A DNA stretch of 64,000 bases from DUQW01 sp050953825. Lineage in GTDB: Bacteria > Bacillota_I > Bacilli_A > Acholeplasmatales > Acholeplasmataceae. The DNA is taken from assembly GCA_050953825.1 (NCBI GenBank), contig JBMNNF010000004.1:36403-100402 (forward strand). Direction: 5' to 3'. Each line of letters starts with the position of its first letter. Positions within the stretch are counted from its first letter, which is position 1. Below are positions 10,501 through 19,284 of the stretch, piece after piece. The notes below the pieces were generated by a model. That model worked only from the letters and a program-made list of their open reading frames with translations. It did no database searches and was not told the origin of the DNA. The translations under genes were made by a program, and so were the position numbers.

Positions 10501-11065
10501 AGTTTACTCGAACACTGGTGGTCAAGCTTCTAAAGCGGCTCCAACCGGATCAATTGCCAAATTCGCTGCTACCGGTAAAGCAACTAAGAAAAAAGATTTA
10601 GCTGCTATTGCAATGAGTTATGGTCATGTATATGTTGCTCAAATTTCTCACGGTTCCTCTCCAGCTCAAGTAGTGAGAGCGTTAAAAGAAGCGGAAAGTT
10701 ATCCAGGACCATCGCTAATTTTAGCCTATGCCCCATGTATTGAACACGGTATTAAGGGTGGTTTGGTTAATTCAGCTACTCAAGCTAAATTAGCTACAGA
10801 TTGTGGTTATTGGCCAACATTCCGTTATGATCCAAGATTAGAAGTTGAGGGTAAAAACCCATTCAAGATTGATGCACCAAGAAGACCTAAATGGGATCTA
10901 TATCGTGATCATTTGATGACAGAAAATCGTTATGCTCAATTAGTTAATATTAACCCAGCAAATGCTGAAGCACTTCTACAACAAAACTTAGCCGATGCTA
11001 AGCGTCGTTGGGCAATGTACAAACGCTACGAAGCAATGGATTATTCATTGGAAGAGGAAAAATAA
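7517..11065 (+). CDS. nifJ: Pyruvate:ferredoxin (flavodoxin) oxidoreductase
   Basis: Single-chain PFOR of 1,182 residues, the usual length for the homodimeric enzyme. It oxidises pyruvate with CoA to acetyl-CoA and CO2, passing electrons to ferredoxin, and so links glycolysis to acetate or hydrogen formation in an anaerobe. The N-terminal pyruvate/TPP region contains AIYPITPSSPMAE. Two 4Fe-4S clusters are seen in a ferredoxin-like insert (CIQCNACVFACP from Cys692 and CTGCGVCVEVCP from Cys748). A further proximal-cluster motif CAGCGETPY starts at Cys816, with a conserved Cys shortly after in NATGCTS. The TPP-binding segment GGDGWAYDIGYGG is near residue 970. The gene is monocistronic, with its own promoter and terminator. 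It would replace pyruvate dehydrogenase here. Confidence 0.97.
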   Translation: MTNKKVIKSMNGNEAAAYCAYAFSEVAAIYPITPSSPMAEYIEMWAARGDKNLFGVPVKVVEMQSEAGAAGTVHGSLQMGVLTTTFTASQGLLLKIPNMYKIAGQGLPGVIHVAARSLAAQALSIFGDHQDVMAARQTGFAMIASNSVQEVMDLGGVAHLSAIKAGVPFLHFFDGFRTSHEVNTIEVVDYSVFDKLLDREAVAKFRKMGLSPNRPVTRGSAQSDDVYFQSKIATVQRYKGVEDVVADYMKDISKATGREYAPFVYYGHPEATDVIIAMGSVVDTSKELIKTLVDKGEKVGILSVHLYRPFSKKYFMKAMPKTVKRIAVLDRTIEAGSVGEPLYLDVKSIYYEEEKQPLILGGVYGLSSKDTTPALIAAVFKNLRGEQKNQFTIGITDDVGHSSLAPVHEVEVTHPSTSELLFFGLGSDGTVGATTNIVKIVGDNTPLYSQAYASYDSKKAGGVTRMHVRFSPEPIKSTYLVNEPHFISCSTDTYLFKYDMLKGLRKGGTFLLNTAHTGAELEAFLPNKVKRQLAEKEAKMFVVDANKVALEIGLGRRTNTIMQSAFFKLNEQLMPFDKANKLMKEAAKDTYGRRGEAIVNMNYEAIDAGGNLLHKVEVKPEWKALKDDAHQKDDNRPAFVKNLADIVNAIEGDSLPVSAFMDYQDGHMTAGSTQYEKRGVANFVPEWNPEKCIQCNACVFACPHAVIRSFIVDEEEQKDLPEGALVKPAQGRDMQGKLFSIQVSPLDCTGCGVCVEVCPTKPNKSLEMKPIGEELAAGKQQQADHFFNNVTYKDLGTDNMKNAMFRKPLFEYSGACAGCGETPYIKAVTQLFGDRMIIANATGCTSIYGGSFPSTPYTTNNDGHGPAWANSLFEDNAEFGYGMKVAYDTMRARLEKLVVENLASTPTSLKELLSDWLENKNNGDHTRELAPQIVCELKKIDKPYAKELLELKDYFVKVSQWIFGGDGWAYDIGYGGIDHVIANYEDVNILVLDTEVYSNTGGQASKAAPTGSIAKFAATGKATKKKDLAAIAMSYGHVYVAQISHGSSPAQVVRALKEAESYPGPSLILAYAPCIEHGIKGGLVNSATQAKLATDCGYWPTFRYDPRLEVEGKNPFKIDAPRRPKWDLYRDHLMTENRYAQLVNINPANAEALLQQNLADAKRRWAMYKRYEAMDYSLEEEK

Positions 11066-11088
11066 ATAAAGTAGTTATCAATTAAGTG

Positions 11089-11124
11089 CTCGTGTCTCAT
11101 CGCATGGTGAGCACGAGTTTCTTT
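11089..11124 (+). terminator. Terminator after nifJ
   Basis: CTCGTGTCTCA (11089-11099, one bulged T) pairs with TGAGCACGAG (11108-11117), followed by TTTCTTTT. Confidence 0.87.
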
Positions 11125-11149
11125 TAAATTAATAGAAAGGAAAAACAAA

Positions 11150-11608
11150 ATGTTAAAAGTTGGCGATCAAGTTAAAGATTTTAAATTAAAAGATTTTGCA
11201 GGTAATGAACATACGTTAAGCGAACATCGCGGTAAAAAAGTAGTCATCTATTTTTATCCGAAAGATAATACGCCTGGTTGCACTAGGCAAGCTTGTGATT
11301 TTAGGGAAAATTATCATCACATTAAGAATATGAATGTTGTTTTGTATGGAATCAGTCCAGATAGTGCTAGCAGTCATGAGAAATTCAAAAACAAGTATAA
11401 TTTACCATTTATTTTGTTAAGTGATGAGTCAAAAGAAGTGGCCAAACAATTTGGTGCCACAGGTGAAAAAACGATGTTTGGACGTAAGATATTTGGGATA
11501 ATTAGATCAACTTATTTAATTGATGAAAATGGTGTTTTAGAGATGATTTGGCGCCCTGCAAAAGCCTCTAAAAATGTTGAAGAAGTAGTCGAATATTTGA
11601 ACAAGTGA
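11150..11608 (+). CDS. bcp: Thioredoxin-dependent peroxiredoxin, BCP/PrxQ type
   Basis: Peroxiredoxin of 152 residues that reduces hydrogen peroxide and organic hydroperoxides using thioredoxin. The active site reads PGCTRQAC: peroxidatic Cys44 and, five residues on, resolving Cys49, the spacing typical of atypical 2-Cys BCP/PrxQ enzymes. The length matches the family. The start has ribosome site AGAAAGGA (11133-11140). It lies between two terminators, so either it has a promoter in the 25-base gap before it or it is fed by leakage past the nifJ terminator. Its position next to oxygen-sensitive PFOR suits oxidative protection. The stop codon is TGA, one of several showing that TGA is not read as Trp here. 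Confidence 0.95.
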   Translation: MLKVGDQVKDFKLKDFAGNEHTLSEHRGKKVVIYFYPKDNTPGCTRQACDFRENYHHIKNMNVVLYGISPDSASSHEKFKNKYNLPFILLSDESKEVAKQFGATGEKTMFGRKIFGIIRSTYLIDENGVLEMIWRPAKASKNVEEVVEYLNK

Positions 11609-11618
11609 AACCTTTATT

Positions 11619-11652
11619 AAAGAGAGTGTGGTGAAACCACCTCTCTTTTTTT
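11619..11652 (+). terminator. Terminator after bcp
   Basis: AAAGAGAG (11619-11626) and an inner GTGG/CCAC stem close with CTCTCTTT (11641-11648) and continue into a T run. Confidence 0.93.
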
Positions 11653-11668
11653 ATTTGATAAAAATGCC

Positions 11669-11690
11669 TGTCTATTTTAAAAGACGGGTC
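11669..11690. repeat. Inverted repeat in the leader region of the transporter operon
   Basis: CCTGTCT (11668-11674) can pair with AGACGGG (11682-11688), with one G-T pair. There is no T run on the + strand. The GTCTAT core resembles elements before the pectinase genes (46745 and 50702). It could be an operator half-site pair or a weak hairpin; its role is unknown. Confidence 0.4.
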
Positions 11691-11769
11691 AAAAAAATGT
11701 AGTTTCTCCTAAAGGAGTTATAACTAAAATGTTATATATATTTAGTGATAAAAGGCCAAAAAAGTCGAA

Positions 11770-11784
11770 TTGTAAACGATTACA
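11770..11784 (+). promoter_or_regulatory. cre-type (CcpA/LacI-family) operator
   Basis: TTGTAAACGATTACA fits every defined position of the catabolite-responsive element consensus WTGNAANCGNWNNCW and is nearly a perfect palindrome around the central CG. It ends 22 bases before the -35 of the transporter promoter. An upstream position is more often linked with activation than with roadblock repression, but another LacI-family regulator could also use it. Confidence 0.72.
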
Positions 11785-11806
11785 TGGCAAAAAAAGTGGC
11801 AACCTG

Positions 11807-11835
11807 TTGACAACTAAGCAAATTTATAGTAATAT
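11807..11835 (+). promoter_or_regulatory. Promoter of the ABC transporter operon
   Basis: A perfect -35 TTGACA (11807-11812), a 17-bp spacer and -10 TAATAT (11830-11835). Ribosome site GGAGGG (11858-11863) lies before the ATG at 11869. Confidence 0.82.
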
Positions 11836-11868
11836 AAACCTAAACTATTTTTAAATAGGAGGGAAAAA

Positions 11869-14800
11869 ATGAAAAGAATATTTAAAAGTATATTTGCCGC
11901 AGTAGTGTTACTAGGTTTAACATTAGCTTTAGTAGCTTGTGGCGAAGAAAAAGTTTCAGTTACATTTGTCGCAGACGACAATGTTGTGGAAACTGTAGAA
12001 GTCGTTAAAGGAACTGCTGTTCCATCACGTGAAGTCCCTGCTAAAGAAGGACACTCAGGTGTTTGGCAATTAGACGGAGCTGATTACGATTTCGCAACAT
12101 TAGTGGAAACAGATATCAGACTGGTAGTAAAATATACTCCTGCTGTTTATACTGTCACTATTGATTTGGGGGTTGCTGACGCCGCGAGCGTTGAAAAATT
12201 TGCCAGCGCTACAGTCGAAGGTGGAGTAGCAACATTCAAGGTGAATCATGGTGAAAAAATTGAAAACCCAGGCGACTTAACTGCTAAAGTAAAAGCATTT
12301 GGCGGATATAAAGTTAAAGATGCTGAAGGTCAAGAAGTTGACTTTGATTTCACTAAACCTATTAAAGCTGACACTGCTATTACAGTTAAATGGTTAGACA
12401 TTCCAATCACTGTTACCTTAAAAGCTGGCATTGGTAATATCTTAGTTCCTAAGAGAGATGCTGATGGTAAAGCGGTATTAGACGAAGCTGGAAAACCAGT
12501 AATGGAAGAAAAGAAAGAATTAGTCATTAATACCATTAAAGGTGCCACTATTAAAACTCCAGCCAATCCAGTAATTGGTGATGCTGTAATGAAAGTATTC
12601 GCTGGTTGGGAAATGGAAGGATTCACACCTTCTGATGATGAACCTAAATTCACTTTCAAACATGAATTTATGGCTAATGCTATATTGAATGCTAAATGGG
12701 TTGATGCAGTATTAGTTAGCTATGTTGTCAATGGTGGAGAAGAATTAGACGGAACTAAAATTGCTAAAGGTGAACAAGGAAGATTATCTAGACCAAGTCA
12801 CGAAACAATGGCTTTTGCTGGATGGTTTAAAGATGAAGCTTTAGAAACTATGGCTACTTTCTCAGTTACTAACCTTCAAACAAAAGAAGCAGTTACAGCA
12901 GCAATGACTGTCTATGCTAAATGGGAACCAATTCCATTAACTGTTTCATTTGTTGGCGCAGGAGAAATTGCTCCAATTAAATTAAACAAAGGCGAAAAAG
13001 TTGACGAAGCTGATTTCCCAGAAAATCCAACTAAAGAAGGATTCGTATTTGATGGTTGGTTATTAGATGGTGAAAAAGTTGTTGTTGCTGATTTCTTAGC
13101 TGAAAAAGTTATGGAAAATGTTGAATTAGAAGCATTCTGGCAAGAACAAACGGCGACAATTAAACTTTATAACAAAGTTCTCAAAGATCCAGCACCTGAT
13201 TTTTCAAAAGATCCACTTGCATCACCATACGAATACAAAGTCGTTAAGACAGAAACAAAAGAATATGTTGCTGGTCAACAAAGAACATTAGCTAAACCAA
13301 CTGATCCTACTGCACCAGCAGGATTCAAATTCTGTGGATGGTTTATGACTAAACGCGGATTAACATGGTTAGAACCAGAAGCTGTTAAATTCCCATTAAA
13401 CATTAACCAATCAATTGATTTATATGCTTACTACGAACCAGTTAATAGCAAAACAGCTAACTGGAGTAAGGGAGAAACATTCATTTCTTCACTAACTTCA
13501 GACACAATTATTGTTTTAAACCCATTAACTTATCAATGGAATCACGAAGCAGGCTATATGGATAGTATGTCGACTCCATTATATTCAACTGAAGTTGACT
13601 GGGATAAAGCAATTGAAGATGGTGTAGCTGACTTCCCAGGAGATTTCTCTAAGATCGAAGCTGGAGAATTCTCAATTAACGTATTAGATTACCACTATAT
13701 TAAGGTTGGTGCTACAAGATACCCTGTTGACTCAAAAGGAAATGAATTCTTAAATGAAAAAGGAAACTACGACAGAGAACAAGGTACTAAGAACACTGAT
13801 ACTAAGTGGACATTCCACCTAAGAAAAGATGTTAAATTCGAAGATGGTAAAGAAGTTGACGCATACGTTTGGGAATATACTTTAAAACAATTCCTAGATC
13901 CAAAACAAAATAACTATCGTGCTAACTCATATTACAAGACTGAAGACAACAAGAATGGTTATCCAATCAAGAACGCTTATCAATATTTCAAAGGCGAAGT
14001 TGAATGGGCAGATGTTGGATTCAAAGTTGTTGATAAGTGGACATTTACTGTTGAATTCTTTGAACCTACAACACAAGCAAGTGCTGTTGGATTTGGTGGA
14101 ATGAACTTAGTTCACCCAGACAAATATGCTGAATCACTAGATGCTGAAAAGGTTAACTCAACATATGGTACTCCTCAATCTCCATTCGTATCTTACGGAG
14201 CATATATTATGAAATCATGGGATGAAAACCAAAAGATCGTCTTTAACAAGAACTATGATTATGTATTAAAAGGAACTGTCAACTATAAATCGTTAATTGA
14301 TGAAATTGTTGCCGATCAAAACCAAGTTGAGGCACTATACAAGCAAGGTGACTTATCTGTATTCAGTTTAACTAAAGACAACTATGAAACATACTCTACT
14401 GAAACTGGAATTAGAAGATCATACAGTGGATTCCCACAAAACTTACTAATTAACTTAGCTCCAAGTAAAGATAAGACTGACAAAGGACATAAACATCAAA
14501 CTATCATGTTTGATAAAGAATTCCGTCGCGCATTATTCTTTGGATTCAATAGAGAATTTTATGGTACTAACATTTACGCACCAAACGAACCATCAATGGT
14601 TCCATTCCCAGGAAGCGCTAGAGCTTACCTACAAGATGCTAGATTATATATTAACTCTACTCAACACCAAAAAGTGTTACTAGAATTCGGAATCAATAAT
14701 GAATATGCTTATATGGATCAAACAGCTAAAGAATTATTCAACAGAGCATATACTAGATGGCTTGAAGCTGGAAACACAGGCCCAGCTAGATTAAGATTAA

Positions 14801-15621
14801 TCGGTGGAACTGATGATTTCGGTAAAGCATTAACAGGCTATGTTAAACAATGCTTTGAAGACTTATTCAAAGATGACAAAGGCGAAAAACGCTTAGTCGT
14901 TGATGTTATCGAATTAGAAAGCGATGCATTAAGAGCTGAAATTAGAGCTTGGAACTTCGACTTATACTTTGGTTCAGTTGGATTCGGAAGTAACTATGGT
15001 GCTCACTGGCAAATGCCATTCATCGCATTCGCAGGTTCACTTGCAGGTGGTGGAGCATTAGGTATGACTCAACCAATGGATGAATCAGGCACTAAGAACG
15101 CATTAGGTAAAGATGAAGAAGACAAGACTAAGACTGTTTCAGATTACTGGCATCAAAACTTACACATTGAATTACATGACACTTTCCAATATCTGTTCGA
15201 ACAAGATGTAGACAACTACACAATTGAACAAGAAGAAGCATTAGAAGGTTATGTACGTCTATGGGAAGCTTTACAAGCTGAATATGATGCTGATGGTAAC
15301 GAAGTTAAAGCTGAAGGCGTTTACACAGGAACTGTTGCTGATTTAGTTGACATTATGATGAATACTAATAACCCATTTGATGGTACAGCTGAAGAACCAT
15401 TCCCAGGAGCAGGTAACGAAGCTAACGAAATTATTGCTGCATTTGAAAGAATCTTCATTGAAAATGCACCGGTTATTCCAGCGGTTACTCGTTCATCAGC
15501 TACATTGTATGCTGATAACGTTGTTATCGAATGGCCAGAATTCTCTGCATCATTTGGTTGGGGAGCTGCACGTTACAGATACTTAACTTCAGACGCTGAC
15601 TTTGCACCAGAGAAACCATAA
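11869..15621 (+). CDS. Giant ABC transporter solute-binding lipoprotein with InlB-type repeats
   Basis: Extracellular substrate-binding lipoprotein, 1,250 residues, about twice the normal size. The signal peptide ends in lipobox LVAC with Cys24. Residues about 28-510 hold a row of beta-rich repeats of the Listeria-Bacteroides (InlB B-repeat) kind, recognisable by endings such as ITVKWLD, TVYAKWEP and LYAYYEP. From about residue 530 to the end is a family 5 (OppA/DppA-like) binding domain, with TKWTFHLRKDVKFEDGKEV as landmark. It is followed by two permeases and two ATPases of the same family. Family 5 proteins usually bind peptides but some bind oligosaccharides; the cre-like operator and the pectinases elsewhere favour a carbohydrate, as inference only. 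The repeats may lift the binding domain off the membrane or anchor to surface polymers. Confidence 0.88.
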   Translation: MKRIFKSIFAAVVLLGLTLALVACGEEKVSVTFVADDNVVETVEVVKGTAVPSREVPAKEGHSGVWQLDGADYDFATLVETDIRLVVKYTPAVYTVTIDLGVADAASVEKFASATVEGGVATFKVNHGEKIENPGDLTAKVKAFGGYKVKDAEGQEVDFDFTKPIKADTAITVKWLDIPITVTLKAGIGNILVPKRDADGKAVLDEAGKPVMEEKKELVINTIKGATIKTPANPVIGDAVMKVFAGWEMEGFTPSDDEPKFTFKHEFMANAILNAKWVDAVLVSYVVNGGEELDGTKIAKGEQGRLSRPSHETMAFAGWFKDEALETMATFSVTNLQTKEAVTAAMTVYAKWEPIPLTVSFVGAGEIAPIKLNKGEKVDEADFPENPTKEGFVFDGWLLDGEKVVVADFLAEKVMENVELEAFWQEQTATIKLYNKVLKDPAPDFSKDPLASPYEYKVVKTETKEYVAGQQRTLAKPTDPTAPAGFKFCGWFMTKRGLTWLEPEAVKFPLNINQSIDLYAYYEPVNSKTANWSKGETFISSLTSDTIIVLNPLTYQWNHEAGYMDSMSTPLYSTEVDWDKAIEDGVADFPGDFSKIEAGEFSINVLDYHYIKVGATRYPVDSKGNEFLNEKGNYDREQGTKNTDTKWTFHLRKDVKFEDGKEVDAYVWEYTLKQFLDPKQNNYRANSYYKTEDNKNGYPIKNAYQYFKGEVEWADVGFKVVDKWTFTVEFFEPTTQASAVGFGGMNLVHPDKYAESLDAEKVNSTYGTPQSPFVSYGAYIMKSWDENQKIVFNKNYDYVLKGTVNYKSLIDEIVADQNQVEALYKQGDLSVFSLTKDNYETYSTETGIRRSYSGFPQNLLINLAPSKDKTDKGHKHQTIMFDKEFRRALFFGFNREFYGTNIYAPNEPSMVPFPGSARAYLQDARLYINSTQHQKVLLEFGINNEYAYMDQTAKELFNRAYTRWLEAGNTGPARLRLIGGTDDFGKALTGYVKQCFEDLFKDDKGEKRLVVDVIELESDALRAEIRAWNFDLYFGSVGFGSNYGAHWQMPFIAFAGSLAGGGALGMTQPMDESGTKNALGKDEEDKTKTVSDYWHQNLHIELHDTFQYLFEQDVDNYTIEQEEALEGYVRLWEALQAEYDADGNEVKAEGVYTGTVADLVDIMMNTNNPFDGTAEEPFPGAGNEANEIIAAFERIFIENAPVIPAVTRSSATLYADNVVIEWPEFSASFGWGAARYRYLTSDADFAPEKP

Positions 15622-15686
15622 TTGGTATACATTAAGAAATTAATATTTTTAAATATTAATAAAAATAAAATAATATAAAAAGCAAC

Positions 15687-15718
15687 GAAACTAACTCGAG
15701 GCAACTCGAGTTAGTTTC
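15687..15718 (+). terminator. Perfect 14-bp hairpin with GCAA tetraloop between binding protein and permeases
   Basis: GAAACTAACTCGAG (15687-15700), loop GCAA, CTCGAGTTAGTTTC (15705-15718). The tail (TCGCTTATAT) is not a clean T run, so this may be a leaky terminator or an RNA 3'-end stabiliser that lets the binding protein be made in excess over the permeases. It may act together with the next hairpin. Confidence 0.7.
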
Positions 15719-15730
15719 TCGCTTATATAT

Positions 15731-15783
15731 AATAACACTCCTTAATAAATAGAAAATGAGTGTATTTATTAATGGGTGTTATT
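15731..15783 (+). repeat. Long imperfect inverted repeat before oppB
   Basis: AATAACACTC...AATAAATA (15731-15751) can pair over about 20 positions with TATTTATT...GTGTTATT (15763-15783), with one mismatch and one G-T pair; the loop is 11 bases. It ends just before the oppB ribosome site (GAGAGGAG, about 15795-15802). In RNA it would be a long stem, perhaps an RNase III target or mRNA stabiliser. Confidence 0.65.
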
Positions 15784-15810
15784 TAATAAACAACGAGAGG
15801 AGAACATTTT

Positions 15811-16776
15811 ATGTTCAAGTATGCATTAAAAAGACTCGGCCTTATGTTGATAACCTTCGTTATTACGGTATTTGTCTATTTCGTATTTATTAAATTGATT
15901 CCAGATAACTATGTTCCAGACCTTGGAATGGGAGATGACTGGTATCAAATACATAAAGAAAGAGAAGGTTGGGATAAACCGATTTTAGTTCAATTTGGTA
16001 TGTGGGTTAAAAATATCTTCACAACCGGATCATTTGGATTTTCTTATAAATTAAAAAGAGATGTCGGTAAGCTTTACTTCAGTAAAGTTCCAGCATCGAT
16101 TCGAATTAATATCTTTCCATATTTATTAAGTGTTCCACTTGCCATCGGAATTGGAGTAACTGCTGCCTTACATAAAAACAAATGGTTAGACCATGCAATT
16201 TCTGTAGGAATTATGATTTTTATTTCAGTACCATACTTCGTTACTGTTGTATTGTCACAATATTTTTTCTATTTTAGATGGCATATTGTTCCTGACTATA
16301 AAATTGCTACCGCTAGTGAGATAGTAGAATTTGGAACGTGGCATGGGATACGATCGTATATATTCCCAGTAATAATATTAACAATTACATCAATACCAGG
16401 ATTAGCTAGAAGCGTTAGGGCTGAGTTAACTGAACAATTAACAAGTGATTATATTTTGCTTGCGAGATCTAAGGGATTATCTCATCGACAAGCAACTTTT
16501 AGACATGCACTTAAGAACGCCTTAGTTCCATTTTTACCAGGAATCTTTATTGGTATTATTGGTGTAATGGCCGGTGGCATGATTACTGAAAGGTTATTCC
16601 GTGTTGATGGAACCGGAAGGATTTATCTAGCGGCCTTTAATGGTCGGGATTACCCGATGCTAATGATGGTTACGACATTTAGTCAATTTTTGACATTGCT
16701 CACCAGTATCTTATCCGATTTATCGTATACCCTATTTGACCCTAGAATCAGAATTGGTGGAGGTAGAACATCATGA
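15811..16776 (+). CDS. oppB: ABC transporter permease, OppB/DppB type
   Basis: Inner-membrane permease of 321 residues, the normal family length. It starts with a first transmembrane helix at residues 8-28 and has the conserved coupling-loop region RAELTEQLTSDYILLARSKG followed by HALKNALVPFLP, through which it contacts the ATPases. It forms a heterodimer with the next gene product, whose start overlaps this stop by four bases (ATGA). The ribosome site GAGAGGAG is strong. Specificity comes from the binding protein at 11869 and cannot be read from this sequence. Confidence 0.92.
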   Translation: MFKYALKRLGLMLITFVITVFVYFVFIKLIPDNYVPDLGMGDDWYQIHKEREGWDKPILVQFGMWVKNIFTTGSFGFSYKLKRDVGKLYFSKVPASIRINIFPYLLSVPLAIGIGVTAALHKNKWLDHAISVGIMIFISVPYFVTVVLSQYFFYFRWHIVPDYKIATASEIVEFGTWHGIRSYIFPVIILTITSIPGLARSVRAELTEQLTSDYILLARSKGLSHRQATFRHALKNALVPFLPGIFIGIIGVMAGGMITERLFRVDGTGRIYLAAFNGRDYPMLMMVTTFSQFLTLLTSILSDLSYTLFDPRIRIGGGRTS

Positions 16777-18197
16777 TGAATCAAAGAGATATCGATACTA
16801 AAAAATTAGTTTTAGTTCATGGTGACGGTTCAACATTTGAATCAACTAAAGACACACCATTAGAATCAGTTGAAATTGGATATTATAAAGACTCATGGTT
16901 AAGATTTAAGAAAAACAAAGCTTCAGTAGTCGCTTTTGTTATTATCTTAATTATTTTGTCGTTTGTAATAGTTGGGCCATACTTAAAACCATATACATTA
17001 TTTAAAGATAATCAAACGGCTGCATTCAACTTATCAAACTTACCACCTAAAATGAAAGGGGTCGAAAAATTAGGCATTTTTGATGGAACTAAGACCTTAG
17101 ATTTAAATAAGGAATTAGTTTTACACATTGCTAATGACGAAGAGTTTGGTCAAGGAATAATTATTTCTGGTATTCCAGATGAACTGTTAGAAAATCCAAA
17201 TCACCCTGATTATGAAAAGGTTAACTATTTAACGGTTAAATTAGATAATTATAAGTATAAAAACTATATCAACTCAATAATACCAGCGACTTATTATTCT
17301 AATTACGATGGTACGCCTGAATCTAGAATTAAAGCCTTACAATCAATTACTCATGTGGTTGATGAGAAAACATTCCAAGAATATTTATCAAAAAATTATA
17401 TTCTTGAAATTATTAATGTTACTGAAACTACTTCTATCGAAGATGATACGGTTAAACTTATTTCTTATCGTGTTAGAGTGGACCATTTTAAGGCGTTTTT
17501 AGATCAAACACCAGAGGATACATATTTTTGGTTTGGGACAACCGGTGAAGGTAAAGATTTATTTAACGAATTATGGAAAGGTGCTAGAATTAGTTTATTA
17601 ATGGCTTTAGCGGTAGTAATTATTAATACCGCTATTGGTCTTACTATCGGAGCCACTGTCGGTTACTATGGTGGAATATTAGACTTATTATTTGACAGAT
17701 TTGTTGAAATTCTTTCATCAATTCCATTTTTAAGTGTAATTACACTATTAACGATAAGATTTGGAGCTCAACTATGGGTTATTGTATTGGCGTTTACGGC
17801 CACCGGTTGGATTGGATCCTACTATACTGGTAGAATGCAATTCTATCGTTTTAAGAACCGAGAATATGTATTAGCTGCAAGAACCTTAGGTGCTAATGAT
17901 GGTAGAATTATGTTTAAACATATTTTCCCTAACACATTAGGATATATTGTTACTGGATATGCATTAGCGATCCCAGGCTTCATTTTCTCTGAAGCATCTT
18001 ACTCATTTTTAGGAATTATTAACTATGCTAACGCTACTAGTGTTGGTATGTTATTAAATCAAGGGCAGGCAGTAATGGGGCAACATCCTCATTTACTACT
18101 GTTCCCTGCAATTTATATTGCTATTTTAATGATAGCATTTAACTTATTTGGGAACGGTCTAAGAGACGCGTTTAACCCATCGTTAAGGGGGGCATAA
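16773..18197 (+). CDS. oppC: ABC transporter permease, OppC/DppC type, with enlarged outer domain
   Basis: Second permease subunit, 474 residues, whereas typical OppC is about 300. After the first membrane helix (about residues 47-70) there is a hydrophilic stretch of roughly 190 residues before the remaining helices (from about residue 265). It would lie outside the cell and could dock the unusually large binding lipoprotein. The coupling-loop sequence REYVLAARTLGANDGRIMFKH is conserved near residue 365. The start at 16773 overlaps the oppB stop; the next gene starts two bases after this stop. All features fit a functional permease. Confidence 0.92.
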   Translation: MMNQRDIDTKKLVLVHGDGSTFESTKDTPLESVEIGYYKDSWLRFKKNKASVVAFVIILIILSFVIVGPYLKPYTLFKDNQTAAFNLSNLPPKMKGVEKLGIFDGTKTLDLNKELVLHIANDEEFGQGIIISGIPDELLENPNHPDYEKVNYLTVKLDNYKYKNYINSIIPATYYSNYDGTPESRIKALQSITHVVDEKTFQEYLSKNYILEIINVTETTSIEDDTVKLISYRVRVDHFKAFLDQTPEDTYFWFGTTGEGKDLFNELWKGARISLLMALAVVIINTAIGLTIGATVGYYGGILDLLFDRFVEILSSIPFLSVITLLTIRFGAQLWVIVLAFTATGWIGSYYTGRMQFYRFKNREYVLAARTLGANDGRIMFKHIFPNTLGYIVTGYALAIPGFIFSEASYSFLGIINYANATSVGMLLNQGQAVMGQHPHLLLFPAIYIAILMIAFNLFGNGLRDAFNPSLRGA

Positions 18198-18198
18198 C

Positions 18199-19284
18199 AT
18201 GGAAAAAGAAAAGCAAGTAAATATTGATGTTAATGAAAATAACCTTAACGAAGAAAAAGAAGTAATTTTAGAAGTTAGAGATGTAGCAATCTCTTTTAAA
18301 ACTCAATATGGAATTTTACATGCGACAAGAGGAGTAGATTTCGATTTATATCGAGGCGAAACCTTAGCTATCGTTGGCGAATCAGGGAGTGGGAAAAGTG
18401 TTACTGCTAGAGCGATAATGGGACTTTTAGCGGCTAACTCCATTTATGAAAGTGGAACTATTATGTATGAAGGTCAAGACTTACTACAACTTCCTGAAGA
18501 AGAATTTCATAAAGTTAGAGGATCAAAAATTTCAATGATTTTCCAAGATCCAATGAGTAGTTTAAATCCAATTATGAGAGTTGGCGATCAAATTGCTGAA
18601 GCACTTCGTTTTAAACGTGGAATGTCACGAACTATGGCTAAAGATGAAGCCATTAAATTAATGACTCAAGTTGGAATTCCAGAACCAGAAAAGCGATATA
18701 GTCAATATCCTTTCCAATTTAGTGGTGGGATGAGACAAAGAATTGTAATTTCAATTGCTTTAGCTAATGACGCTGAAATTTTAATATGTGATGAGCCAAC
18801 AACTGCCCTTGACGTAACGATTCAAGGACAAATTTTAGAGCTGATTAACAATTTAAAGGAAGAAAGAGGATTAACCGTATTATTTATTACTCACGACCTT
18901 GGAGTTGTAGCTAACGTAGCTGATAGAATTGCCGTTATGTATGCGGGTAAGATTGTTGAATACGGTACAACCGAAGAAATCTTCTATAATCCAAAACATC
19001 CATACACTTGGGCACTACTTTCAAGTATTCCTAACTTAGCAACAAGTAACCAACTTGATGCCATTCCTGGTACTCCACCAAATATGATTTATCCACCAAA
19101 AGGTGATGCATTCGCTCCAAGAAACAAATATGCACTAGCAATTGATTTTGAAGAGCAACCACCACTATTTAAAGTATCAGACACTCATTATGCAGCTACT
19201 TGGTTACTTCATCCGGAAGCTCCAAAAGTAGAGCCACCTTCAGCTGTTAAATTATTAAGAGAACATAGAGGGAGGATTAAATAA
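18199..19284 (+). CDS. oppD: ABC transporter ATP-binding protein, OppD/DppD type
   Basis: ATPase of 361 residues, near normal length. Walker A is GESGSGKSV, the Q-loop FQDPMSSLNP, the signature SGGMRQRI and Walker B ILICDEPTTALD. The C-terminal oligopeptide-transporter domain with HPYTWALLSSIP is present. It pairs with OppF below to drive the OppB-OppC channel. About 25 acidic residues precede the nucleotide-binding domain. The stop and the next start share one base (19284). Confidence 0.95.
   Translation: MEKEKQVNIDVNENNLNEEKEVILEVRDVAISFKTQYGILHATRGVDFDLYRGETLAIVGESGSGKSVTARAIMGLLAANSIYESGTIMYEGQDLLQLPEEEFHKVRGSKISMIFQDPMSSLNPIMRVGDQIAEALRFKRGMSRTMAKDEAIKLMTQVGIPEPEKRYSQYPFQFSGGMRQRIVISIALANDAEILICDEPTTALDVTIQGQILELINNLKEERGLTVLFITHDLGVVANVADRIAVMYAGKIVEYGTTEEIFYNPKHPYTWALLSSIPNLATSNQLDAIPGTPPNMIYPPKGDAFAPRNKYALAIDFEEQPPLFKVSDTHYAATWLLHPEAPKVEPPSAVKLLREHRGRIK

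Noticed and set aside
11600..11608. Possible use of TGA as tryptophan, as in Mycoplasma
   Set aside because: bcp, lplA and HPr all end naturally at TGA, tryptophans in all conserved proteins are TGG, and no gene needs TGA read-through.
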